A DNA stretch of 11,069 bases from Gemmatimonadota bacterium (GTDB lineage Bacteria; Gemmatimonadota; Gemmatimonadetes; Gemmatimonadales; GWC2-71-9), in contig JAOTWK010000080.1 in assembly GCA_029862935.1 (NCBI GenBank), forward strand, positions 1 to 11,069. Reading direction: 5' to 3'. The translations under genes and the position numbers were made by a program. The notes beneath the pieces were generated by a model. The model saw only the letters and a program-made list of their open reading frames with translations. It had not been told where the DNA came from and searched no databases. Of this stretch, positions 1-6,448 are shown in pieces; within the stretch, counting starts at the first letter, position 1; each line of letters opens with the position of its first letter.

Positions 1-1068
1 TATGACAACGATGGTCCGGACGGGCTGCCGAACAGCGGGGACGACGACGGTACCGTAGACCTGGTGGCGTTCCAGTTCACCGAGATCTCGGCGTCGTGCG
101 GTGGTCCGGGGATCTGGCCCCATCGGTCTTCCATACGAGGGCGGACCGGTAGCGAGTATGTGACCGACGACAGCCAACCCGGCGGCGCGCCGATCACCGT
201 GAACGGCTACACGATTCAGAGTGTCGTCAACTGCGGCGGCGTCACCATCACGACGGCCGGAACGATGGCGCACGAGTTGGGGCATGCCATCGGATTGCCG
301 GACTACCGACACCATGTGGGTGGCGTCGAGCCGCAGTACCGCCGCTGGCTGTTGGGGTGCTGGGCGCTCATGTCCGGCGGATCGTGGGGTTGTTCCGATG
401 TGCCGTCGGCGCTCTGGGTGCGGCCGCCCCACATGAGCCCGATCGCGAAACTCGAGCTCGGCTGGCTCGGCAACGTCATCGATGTCACGGACGCGGAGTT
501 GCACGAGTTCACGCTTGAGCCTGTGCAGACGAGCGAGCAAGTGCTGCGAGTACCGCTTCAGGGATCTGACGAATTCTTGTTGGTCGAGTTCCGTGACAAG
601 ATCGGGTTCGACCTCGCCCTGCCGGCGGCTGGCGTGCTGATCTATCACATGGAGCCAGCGCGTGTGTATCCGTGCGCGGACTGCGAACGGCTCTATCCGT
701 TCTATATCGTCGAAGCGGATGGGCGCGGTGATCTGCTCCGCACATCGCTCGAAGGTGGCAACATCGGCGAGGCAAGCGACATGTTTGGCGGTGCGGGCCC
801 CGTGAGCTTCACCAATTACACCAATCCTGGCACGCACTTGAACAGTGGTGAGGAGTCGGCGGTCAACTTCTACCGCATCGCTATCGAGGGCGGCGTTGCC
901 AACATCATTCTGTCGAACAGTCCGACTTCAATCGAGCGATTAGTGGAGCCGTTCCTTCAGGGCGGTGCCGTCCCGTTGACCGATCCGGAGAAGGACTTCC
1001 TCGACGCGATCGGCAACGTCAACGGGCGGTACGACGTGGGGGATTTGAGGGCGAGGCTGAGGCGGTAG
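1..1068 (+). CDS. Secreted M6-family zinc metalloprotease, C-terminal part (5' end outside window)
   Basis: The reading frame is open from base 1, and the GTG at 64 is internal, because the residues encoded before it (YDNDGPDGLPNSGDDDG) are the usual acidic lead-in of M6 domain peptidases. The zinc site HELGH is at 271-285, followed by GLPD (HExxHxxGxxD, Asp codon 301-303). ALMSGGSWG near 367-393 fits the downstream Met-turn region. Several Cys residues (near 355, 391 and 671-681) could form disulfides, as suits an exported enzyme. The last ~25 residues (LDAIGNVNGRYDVGDLRARL) form a dockerin- or EF-hand-like half motif with Asn/Asp at Ca-ligand spacing. The expected role is extracellular protein degradation. 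The substrate cannot be told, and the signal peptide and propeptide lie outside the window. The stop TAG is at 1066-1068, with a repeat array starting 2 nt later. Confidence 0.88.
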   Translation, partial: YDNDGPDGLPNSGDDDGTVDLVAFQFTEISASCGGPGIWPHRSSIRGRTGSEYVTDDSQPGGAPITVNGYTIQSVVNCGGVTITTAGTMAHELGHAIGLPDYRHHVGGVEPQYRRWLLGCWALMSGGSWGCSDVPSALWVRPPHMSPIAKLELGWLGNVIDVTDAELHEFTLEPVQTSEQVLRVPLQGSDEFLLVEFRDKIGFDLALPAAGVLIYHMEPARVYPCADCERLYPFYIVEADGRGDLLRTSLEGGNIGEASDMFGGAGPVSFTNYTNPGTHLNSGEESAVNFYRIAIEGGVANIILSNSPTSIERLVEPFLQGGAVPLTDPEKDFLDAIGNVNGRYDVGDLRARLRR

Positions 1069-1070
1069 GC

Positions 1071-1136
1071 GGGAGCGGCGGGAGCTAAGAAACGACGGGA
1101 GCGACGGGAACGACGGGAGCGGCGGGGACGACGGGG
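1071..1136 (+). repeat. Purine-rich 9-nt tandem array (GGGANCGAC family), left arm
   Basis: Degenerate 9-nt units run head to tail: GGGAGCGGC at 1071, then after a short interruption GGGAGCGAC at 1097, GGGAACGAC at 1106, GGGAGCGGC at 1115, GGGGACGAC at 1124 and a final GGGG. The array begins 2 nt after the protease stop codon and ends exactly where homology to the four-helix-bundle remnant begins. Its complement occurs at 1327-1374. G-runs separated by 6 nt also meet the G-quadruplex consensus. There is no sign that it is translated. Confidence 0.85.
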
Positions 1137-1293
1137 CCCGCCGGAGCTGCGAAGTGAGCCCGTACTGCTCAGCGTTCGGGAACGACTTCGTAGCGCGGTA
1201 GATGGCGAGGACGACTTTATGGCAGGCGTGCCAGGCATCCAAGCGCTCGTATGGCTTTATGAGAGAGGAATGGTGCGATTCCGACCGTACCAC
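1135..1293 (-). pseudogene. Truncated four-helix-bundle protein (S23 rRNA-intervening-sequence family) remnant
   Basis: Read on the - strand from a GTG at 1293, the frame gives LIKPYERLDAWHACHKVV and then IYRATKSFPNAEQYG and LTSQLRRA. This is a clear match to the N-terminal half of the small four-helix-bundle proteins (TIGR02436/PF05635 type), whose hallmark is YGLTSQLRRAAVSIPxNIAEG. Homology stops right after QLRRA (about 1135). From there the frame runs into the 9-nt array and encodes low-complexity Pro/Ser/Leu. Only about 43 of the ~115-125 residues expected for the family remain, and helices 3-4 are missing. No convincing ribosome binding site precedes the GTG. It is most likely a dead fragment whose 3' part was replaced by the repeat. 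These proteins are of unknown function; some are encoded within 23S rRNA insertions, but no rRNA is seen here. Confidence 0.8.
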
Positions 1294-1326
1294 ATAACCA
1301 TCTCACTGCTACACTTGTCAGAATCG

Positions 1327-1374
1327 CCGTTCCCGTCGTTCCCGTCCCGTCTCTCCCGTCCCTCCCGTCCCCCC
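1327..1374 (+). repeat. Pyrimidine-rich 9-nt array, right arm complementary to 1071-1136
   Basis: CCGTTCCCGTCGTTCCCGTC followed by further TCCC/GTC units is the reverse complement of the GGGANCGAC pattern at 1071-1136. The arms are about 190 nt apart, with the gene remnant between them. The array abuts the TGACA direct repeat at 1376. Confidence 0.8.
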
Positions 1375-1375
1375 G

Positions 1376-1391
1376 TGACATTTGCGTGACA
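1376..1391 (+). promoter_or_regulatory. Candidate OmpR/PhoB-type operator: TGACA direct repeat, 11-bp period
   Basis: TGACATTTGCGTGACA contains two TGACA half-sites (1376-1380 and 1387-1391), 11 bp start to start, which is the spacing used by OmpR/PhoB-family dimers. It lies 52 bp upstream of the kinase start and overlaps a -35-like element. A near-identical TGACATTTCCGTGAC occurs at 4180-4194, ahead of the propeller operon. The linked response regulator is of this class, so autoregulation is plausible. The alternative is that the motif is only a conserved flank of the repeat array, since it abuts an array at both places. Confidence 0.5.
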
Positions 1392-1414
1392 ACTCCCCCA
1401 GCCTGCAGTATTAC
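1386..1414 (+). promoter_or_regulatory. Candidate sigma70-like promoter for the two-component operon
   Basis: GTGACA (1386-1391, 5/6 to TTGACA) is followed after 17 bp by TATTAC (1409-1414, 4/6 to TATAAT). A start of transcription near 1421 would give a 5' leader of about 22 nt before the ATG at 1444. The -35 overlaps the second TGACA half-site. Prediction by eye only; the promoter consensus of this phylum may differ. Confidence 0.4.
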
Positions 1415-1443
1415 CGTGTAAGCCACTGCGAGCTCTTTGAGCC

Positions 1444-3402
1444 ATGGCTTCATCTGGGCATCGACGGCAGGTTCTGCTTTTCCTCGTTGCCATCATCCTT
1501 CCGTGTGTGGTGTTGGTGGTGCTGGGACTGCGCATGGTGGCACAGGAGCGGGAGTTGAGCGAGAACCGTCGGGCCGATGAGCGGCGCCGCGTCGCAAACC
1601 AGATTCGGCAGGATCTCTCCTCACGTCTCGAGCGCATCGCGCTGCAGGAAGCCACTGCCGTCATCGCGAGTCCCGACCGGCTGACGTCGACGCAGTACGG
1701 GGATCCATCAGTCGCGTTGGTTGGCCGAGTGACGAACGGACGGCTCACGCTCCCCTGGGAGCACGACGTGCGGCGGGATCGGTTTCAGCGGCTTCAGGCC
1801 GACGGCGAGGTCTCGCGACTGATCCGGGAAGCCGAGCGGGAGGAGCTGGTCGTAGGAAATGCCGACCGCGCGGTCGAGCTCTACGGCGAAGCGCTCGCCG
1901 CCGCTCGCGATCCGGCACGCACCACGTATGCGCGGCTCCTGCGGGCGCGGGCGCTCGGCACGGCCGGGAGGCGCCAGGCGTCGCAGCGCGATTGCCGCCG
2001 CGTGCTCGCCGCCGATCTCGACATTGTCGACGAGCACGGGGTTCCCCTCGCGCTCTACGTGGCGGATCGGTTGCTCGAGGCGGGGAGTGACGCAGCGCTC
2101 GTGCGTGAACGGGTCACGGCTGCGATTCACACAGAGAAGTGGCTGTCGCCGCCGGCGATCTATCTGCTGCGAGATCTCGTAGCCGGTCTTCGCGCGTCTG
2201 CTCCCGATTCCATCCCGCCAGATATCGAGTCGGCCGTCGAAGCACGGCGTGCGACAACCGAGCAGGCCATCGCGCTGCAACGGGACTTTCAGAGCCTGGG
2301 ATTGGGAGCCGTGAGCGTGGCGCGCGTGCACGGTACCGACAATCGCTGGGTGCCGTACGGCACTCCCACCTGGTTGATCGGCGCATCGCCGTCACTGGGC
2401 GACGAGCCGGGCGTCATCGTCGCGGTGCGGGCCGACAGTGCGTTCCGAGCGGCAGAAGCCCGCGTCCTCGAGGCGAGTGAAGTCAACGCAGTTGTCACGC
2501 TCGACAGCGAAGAGGTCACTGCCGAGCTGCTGGGCGCGAGCTTCCCCGGCGTCACGGTGCAGTTCCCGGACGCGATTACCGATGCCGGTGGTGGACCATG
2601 GGGTGTTCGGCGCTGGTTCTATCTCGTCGCCGTGCTGCTGGTGTTGAGTGTGACGCTCTTTGGCGCGTACCTCGTCTCGCAGGACGTGCGACGTGAGCTG
2701 CGGGTGGCGGAAATGCGCTCGCGTTTCGTGTCGGCGGTGTCGCATGAACTCAAGACTCCGCTCACGGCCATCCGCATGTTTGCCGAGACGCTGCAGTTGG
2801 GGCGGTCGCAGGACGAGGCCGATCAGGAGGAATATCTCGAGACGATCGTGAACGAGAGTGAGCGGCTCACGCGGCTCCTCAACAACGTGCTCGACTTCTC
2901 CAAGATCGAACGGGGCAAGAAGACCTATCGGCGCATGCCGAGCAGTCTCGCCGAGATCGTTGAGGCATCGGCCCGCGCGATGCAGTATCCGCTCGAACAA
3001 CAGCAGTTCGCGTTGACGCTCGACATTGAGGATGACTTGCCCGACGCGAATGTCGATCGGGACGCCATCGAGCAGGCGATTCTCAATCTCTTGGCCAATG
3101 CCATGAAGTATTCGGGCGAGAGCCGCGACATCGACCTGCGGCTCAAGCGAATCAACGGCAAGGCGCTGATCGAGGTTGCCGATCGCGGTGTCGGCATCGA
3201 TGTGGATGAGCAGCCCAAGATCTTCGAGCAGTTCTACCGCGTGCCGAGCAAGAACAACGACGGCATTCCCGGAACCGGACTCGGTTTGACGCTCGTGCGG
3301 CACATTGCGGAAGGACACGGGGGGAGGGTGACGGTGGCGAGCGCCCCGGGGCGGGGCACCACATTTGCGATACACCTGCCGTTGGAAGGCAGTGACGCAT
3401 GA
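1444..3402 (+). CDS. Membrane sensor histidine kinase with large periplasmic helical sensor region
   Basis: A 652-residue protein. TM1 is at ~10-29 and TM2 at ~391-411, bracketing a ~360-residue extracytoplasmic region. That region has a charged helical stretch (~34-65) and a helix-rich, TPR-like segment (~124-250, including ADRAVELYGEALAAARDP). The HisKA H-box has phospho-acceptor His434 in SHELKTPLTAIR. The HATPase domain shows the N-box (N548 and N552 in NLLANAMKY), G1 DRGVGID at 580-586, F-box IFEQFYR at 593-599 and G2 GTGLGL at 610-615, so all catalytic motifs are intact. No HAMP domain lies between TM2 and HisKA. A stop codon lies just upstream in frame, and the next ATG would lose TM1, which fixes the ATG at 1444, although its ribosome binding site is weak. 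The stop overlaps the regulator's start (ATGA). The signal sensed is unknown. Confidence 0.92.
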   Translation: MASSGHRRQVLLFLVAIILPCVVLVVLGLRMVAQERELSENRRADERRRVANQIRQDLSSRLERIALQEATAVIASPDRLTSTQYGDPSVALVGRVTNGRLTLPWEHDVRRDRFQRLQADGEVSRLIREAEREELVVGNADRAVELYGEALAAARDPARTTYARLLRARALGTAGRRQASQRDCRRVLAADLDIVDEHGVPLALYVADRLLEAGSDAALVRERVTAAIHTEKWLSPPAIYLLRDLVAGLRASAPDSIPPDIESAVEARRATTEQAIALQRDFQSLGLGAVSVARVHGTDNRWVPYGTPTWLIGASPSLGDEPGVIVAVRADSAFRAAEARVLEASEVNAVVTLDSEEVTAELLGASFPGVTVQFPDAITDAGGGPWGVRRWFYLVAVLLVLSVTLFGAYLVSQDVRRELRVAEMRSRFVSAVSHELKTPLTAIRMFAETLQLGRSQDEADQEEYLETIVNESERLTRLLNNVLDFSKIERGKKTYRRMPSSLAEIVEASARAMQYPLEQQQFALTLDIEDDLPDANVDRDAIEQAILNLLANAMKYSGESRDIDLRLKRINGKALIEVADRGVGIDVDEQPKIFEQFYRVPSKNNDGIPGTGLGLTLVRHIAEGHGGRVTVASAPGRGTTFAIHLPLEGSDA

Positions 3403-4079
3403 CGCGGGTGCTGGTGATCGAAGACGATCCCGCCATCCTCCGCGGTCTCAAGGACAATCTCGTCGCGGAGTCGTACGAGGTGTTGACCGCGCCGGACGGC
3501 GAGGCGGGTTATCGCCTGATTCACGACGAGAAGCCGGACCTCGTGATCCTGGATCTGATGCTCCCCCGCATGAGTGGTTACGAGGTGTGCCGCAGGGTGC
3601 GGGAAGAAGGAAACACCACGCCGATCCTCATGCTCACGGCTCGAGGTGAGGAAGCCGACCGCGTACTCGGCCTCGACTTGGGCGCCGACGATTACGTCAC
3701 CAAGCCCTTTTCCATTCGTGAACTGTTGGCGCGGGTTCGAGCCATGGTGCGGCGTCTCCATCCACCCAAGCCAATGCCCGACGAGCTCGAGTTCGACGAT
3801 GTCGTGGTGGACTTCAAGCGCTACGAAGCGCGGAAAGGCAATGAGCGCGTGGAGATGACGACCAAGGAGTTTGGCGTGCTCCAGTACTTGGCGTCGAGAG
3901 CAGGTGAGGCCGTACGCCGTGACGAGCTCTTGGAGGAAGTATGGGACTACAAGAACTACCCGACGACCCGCACGGTGGACAACCACGTGGCATCGCTCCG
4001 GGCCAAGCTCGAAACGACACCCGCGGAGCCGCGGCATCTTCTCACGGTGCACCGCGTCGGATACAAATTCGTGCCGTGA
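3399..4079 (+). CDS. OmpR/PhoB-family response regulator
   Basis: A 226-residue transcription factor, the partner of the kinase just upstream, with which it overlaps by 4 nt (translational coupling expected). The receiver domain (~2-115) has the acidic pair D9/D10, phospho-acceptor D52 in VILDLMLPRMSG, T80 in LTARGEEADR and K102 in VTKPF, so it is complete. A short linker leads to a winged-helix trans_reg_C domain (~128-226) with the recognition-helix region TTRTVDNHVASLRAKLE and the C-terminal hairpin HLLTVHRVGYKFVP. Such proteins bind as dimers to tandem direct repeats about 10-11 bp apart, and such repeats lie at 1376-1391 and 4180-4206. The gene is followed 2 nt after its stop by a large inverted repeat. 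It resembles PhoB-type regulators generally, but nothing here ties it to phosphate. Confidence 0.95.
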   Translation: MTRVLVIEDDPAILRGLKDNLVAESYEVLTAPDGEAGYRLIHDEKPDLVILDLMLPRMSGYEVCRRVREEGNTTPILMLTARGEEADRVLGLDLGADDYVTKPFSIRELLARVRAMVRRLHPPKPMPDELEFDDVVVDFKRYEARKGNERVEMTTKEFGVLQYLASRAGEAVRRDELLEEVWDYKNYPTTRTVDNHVASLRAKLETTPAEPRHLLTVHRVGYKFVP

Positions 4080-4081
4080 GA

Positions 4082-4178
4082 GGGACGGGAGGGATGGGAG
4101 GGGCGGGAGCGACGGGAGCGACGGGAGACGGGTCCCAACTCCCGTCTCTCCCGTCGCTCCCGTCGTTCCCGTCCCTCC
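4082..4178 (+). repeat. Inverted repeat made of GGGANCGAC-family arrays
   Basis: A G-rich arm (4082-4132: short GGGA units, then GGGAGCGAC units) is followed by an 8-nt spacer (4133-4140) and a C-rich arm (4141-4178). The inner 29 nt (4104-4132) pair with 4141-4171 with one G-U wobble and a 2-nt bulge. It starts 2 nt after the regulator stop codon. The 3' flank is the TGACATTTCCGTGAC motif. The unit is the same as in the arrays at 1071-1136 and 1327-1374. Confidence 0.88.
4104..4171 (+). terminator. Candidate hairpin terminator or 3'-end stabiliser of the two-component operon
   Basis: The transcript would form a very GC-rich stem of about 29 bp with an 8-nt loop, 24 nt after the stop codon. 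There is no T-run after the stem (CCCTCCATGACATTT follows), so it is not a textbook intrinsic terminator. It could act as a Rho-assisted terminator or as a barrier to 3' exonucleases. The stem is seen in sequence; the function is inferred. Confidence 0.4.
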
Positions 4179-4179
4179 A

Positions 4180-4206
4180 TGACATTTCCGTGACCAGCGC
4201 ATGACC
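4180..4206 (+). promoter_or_regulatory. Candidate operator: three TGAC(A/C) half-sites at exact 11-bp spacing
   Basis: TGACA at 4180, TGACC at 4191 and TGACC at 4202 are each 11 bp apart. The first 15 bases (TGACATTTCCGTGAC) differ at one position from 1376-1390, in front of the kinase gene. The site lies about 117 bp upstream of the propeller-gene start. No strong sigma70 promoter is apparent between 4207 and 4322. It may be the binding site for the adjacent OmpR/PhoB-type regulator. Confidence 0.5.
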
Positions 4207-4322
4207 GCCCGCGACCGAAGCCGTGCAGAACTCAGACACCGAGGCGGTGCGGGGGTGACACCAGCGACCCGAGAAGAACCCATGTTATCGGCGAATAGAA
4301 CGCTGACGGCTGGGAGAGAACC

Positions 4323-6437
4323 ATGAAACTGATACGCAGCGTGTTGCTTGCCGCTGTGCTCACACTGCTCGGCACCGCGCCGACCGTCGCCCAAACCGGT
4401 CACGACCTGTTCCAGCAGGCGTTGGTCAAGGAGCGCGCCGACGGGGACTTGCGCGGCGCGATCGCGATCTACGAACGGATCGCGCAAGAGTTCGCGGCCG
4501 ATCGCGCGTTGGCTGCCAAGGCCCTGGTGCAGACGGGCCGTTGCCATGAGAAGCTCGGCAACGAAGATGCGCAGCGAGCCTACTGGCGCGTGGTGCAGGA
4601 GTACCCGGATCAGACCGATATGGCGCAAGAGGCCCGCATGCGGTTGTCGGCGTTGCAGAGAGTGGTCGTGCGTGAGGGTCCGTCGGGAGTTGTCGTACGG
4701 GAAGTGCCCTACGAAGGCCGGCCATCATTCGATGGACGGCATGTGGTCTACACCGACTGGACGACCTTCGACATCGCGATCCGCGACATGAGGGCCGACA
4801 CCACGCGTCGATTGACGACCACCGGATCGCCAGGGGAGCAGATGCAGCTGGGGATGGACCCAGCGCTCTCCCCCGACGGCCGCTATGTCGCGTACGAGTG
4901 GCATGATCCCACATCGCAGTCGTACTTCGATCTCCGAATCGTGCCGGCGGATGGTTCCGGACCACCTCGTGTCCTGTACGACACGTCGGGGTTTTACATG
5001 ATGGGGCCGACCTGGTCGTGGGACGGGAAGCACATTGCCATTGCGAGGTATCCGACCAGTACTCTGTACCACACCATAACTGACGATGCCCGCACCGATC
5101 TCATCTGGGTGTCCGTGGACGACGGTTCGGTGCGAGTGCTCAACTCGTACGCGCCAAGCGGGTATCAGGGTCTCTCACATTCGCCCGACGATCGCTATGT
5201 GGTCCACGAGGTCTATGTCGAGGGCGACTCAGTGCAGAGCGACATCTTTGTCACGGCGACAGACGGAAGCGGGAGCCGGCCGATCGTGGAGCATCCCGCA
5301 ACGGATCGGTTACTGGGATGGATCCCGGGTACCGAGTGGGTCTTGTTCCTCAGCGACCGTGCCAACATGTGGGGGGCATGGGCCGTACGCGTCGTCGGTG
5401 GTCACGCGCGGGGAGAGCCACGGCTGGTGCACGCCGGAATGGGCCACACCATCCCGAAGGGCTTCAATGGCGCTGGAGACTTGCACTACCTCGTGCCGGT
5501 GCGGTGGTTCAGGACGTACGTCGCAGCGTTCGATGCAGTGACGGGAGAGGTCGATACGGCGAGTGCCCAGCTCCTTCCGGGCTCGACGACGGCGCCGGAA
5601 TGGTCACCCGATGGCCTGCACCTGGCCTTCCGCGCAGAAGAGAGCTACTCCCGGCTCGGCACCTACCCGCGGCGTCTTCGGACTTTGGACATCACGACCG
5701 GTGAGATTCGGCCGTTAGCGGCGCATCTCGATGTGAGTGGGATGCGCTGGTCGCTCGACGGAGAGTCCATCGTCGTGAGCGCATTCGATGAGAGCGCTAA
5801 GACACGGAATCACCACGGTGGGGTCTATCGGGTCGACGTGAACACCGGTGATGTCCAGTTTCTCATCGAGCTTCCCCGTGACCCCGGTTGGTGGTACGGC
5901 CACACGGGAGTTCTCACGACGGATGGCGGGTCGCTGTTCTATGCCCGTCAAGGCTTAGAGTCGCAGGGTGAGACGAAAGGCACAGACGGTGTGATTGTCC
6001 GACGAGATCTCTTATCCGGTACCGAGTTGGAGCTATACCGTCATCCTAACCTGCTGGCGCGGTTCTTCAGCGTGTCTCCCACCGAGCAGTACCTGGTATT
6101 CGCCGTGATGGAGGACGAAGGCGCGCGACTCATGATCATGGATGTCGCCACTCGTAGCGTCCGCGAACTGGCGCGCTCCGATGATCTCTCTAACGTCGAG
6201 CGCGTTTCGGTGTCGTGGACGTCGGACGGGCAGCACGTGATGTACCTGCTCACCGACAAGAGCGGGTCGACGTTTTGGCGAGCTTCGGTTGCCGGCGGTG
6301 ATCCTGAACAGCTGTTGCGGTCATTTCCGTTTCAGGGTGCCATTTCCTCTGACGGTTCGCACTTAGCGTACACAGTCGGCCAAGCTAGCGATCGACACAT
6401 GGTGATGGAGAACCTCAAAGCCGTGCTGGAGCGGTGA
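4323..6437 (+). CDS. Exported TPR plus TolB-like (PD40) beta-propeller protein, paralog 1
   Basis: A 704-residue protein with a signal peptide (~1-23, cleavage expected after PTVA, before QTG). A TPR-like helical domain (~27-112) contains HDLFQQALVKERADGDLRGA, KALVQTGRCHEKLG and AQEARMRLSAL. From ~120 to the end it is a WD40-like/PD40 beta-propeller, with blade motifs such as ALSPDGRYVAYEW (~181), SHSPDDRYVVHEV, EWSPDGLHLAFRAE, SWTSDGQHVMYLL and AISSDGSHLAYTV. TolB-like propellers bind protein or peptide partners in the periplasm, and TPRs also mediate protein contacts, so a scaffold or binding role is likely. No catalytic motif is evident. The ATG at 4323 has GGGAGA (4312-4317) 5 nt upstream. 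The gene is followed after 11 nt by a paralog, with which it probably forms an operon. It is not classical TolB: it is far longer and carries an N-terminal TPR. Confidence 0.85.
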   Translation: MKLIRSVLLAAVLTLLGTAPTVAQTGHDLFQQALVKERADGDLRGAIAIYERIAQEFAADRALAAKALVQTGRCHEKLGNEDAQRAYWRVVQEYPDQTDMAQEARMRLSALQRVVVREGPSGVVVREVPYEGRPSFDGRHVVYTDWTTFDIAIRDMRADTTRRLTTTGSPGEQMQLGMDPALSPDGRYVAYEWHDPTSQSYFDLRIVPADGSGPPRVLYDTSGFYMMGPTWSWDGKHIAIARYPTSTLYHTITDDARTDLIWVSVDDGSVRVLNSYAPSGYQGLSHSPDDRYVVHEVYVEGDSVQSDIFVTATDGSGSRPIVEHPATDRLLGWIPGTEWVLFLSDRANMWGAWAVRVVGGHARGEPRLVHAGMGHTIPKGFNGAGDLHYLVPVRWFRTYVAAFDAVTGEVDTASAQLLPGSTTAPEWSPDGLHLAFRAEESYSRLGTYPRRLRTLDITTGEIRPLAAHLDVSGMRWSLDGESIVVSAFDESAKTRNHHGGVYRVDVNTGDVQFLIELPRDPGWWYGHTGVLTTDGGSLFYARQGLESQGETKGTDGVIVRRDLLSGTELELYRHPNLLARFFSVSPTEQYLVFAVMEDEGARLMIMDVATRSVRELARSDDLSNVERVSVSWTSDGQHVMYLLTDKSGSTFWRASVAGGDPEQLLRSFPFQGAISSDGSHLAYTVGQASDRHMVMENLKAVLER

Positions 6438-6438
6438 C

Positions 6439-6443
6439 GGAGG
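6439..6443 (+). promoter_or_regulatory. Ribosome binding site deciding the start at 6449
   Basis: GGAGG ends 5 nt before ATG 6449. The GTG at 6434, which overlaps the previous stop (GTGA), lies upstream of this site and lacks one of its own. Starting at 6449 also gives a signal peptide the same length as in paralog 1. Confidence 0.75.
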
Positions 6444-6448
6444 CAATC

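Noticed and set aside
1135..1293. Sign of a 23S rRNA intervening sequence
   Set aside because: The S23-like remnant suggested this, but no rRNA sequence flanks it; the neighbours are a protease gene and a kinase operon.
1071..1374. Insertion sequence bounded by the complementary arrays
   Set aside because: There is no transposase gene, no clear target-site duplication, and the arms are low-complexity arrays rather than defined terminal inverted repeats.
2392..3375. Long open frame on the - strand opposite the kinase domain
   Set aside because: The + strand encodes all the canonical kinase motifs, and the antisense product has no recognisable domain.
3234..4628. Long open frame on the - strand (464 codons)
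   Set aside because: It runs antisense through the kinase end, the whole regulator gene and the repeat array. The product is low-complexity where it crosses the repeats and matches no family I recognise. It is a GC-driven shadow.
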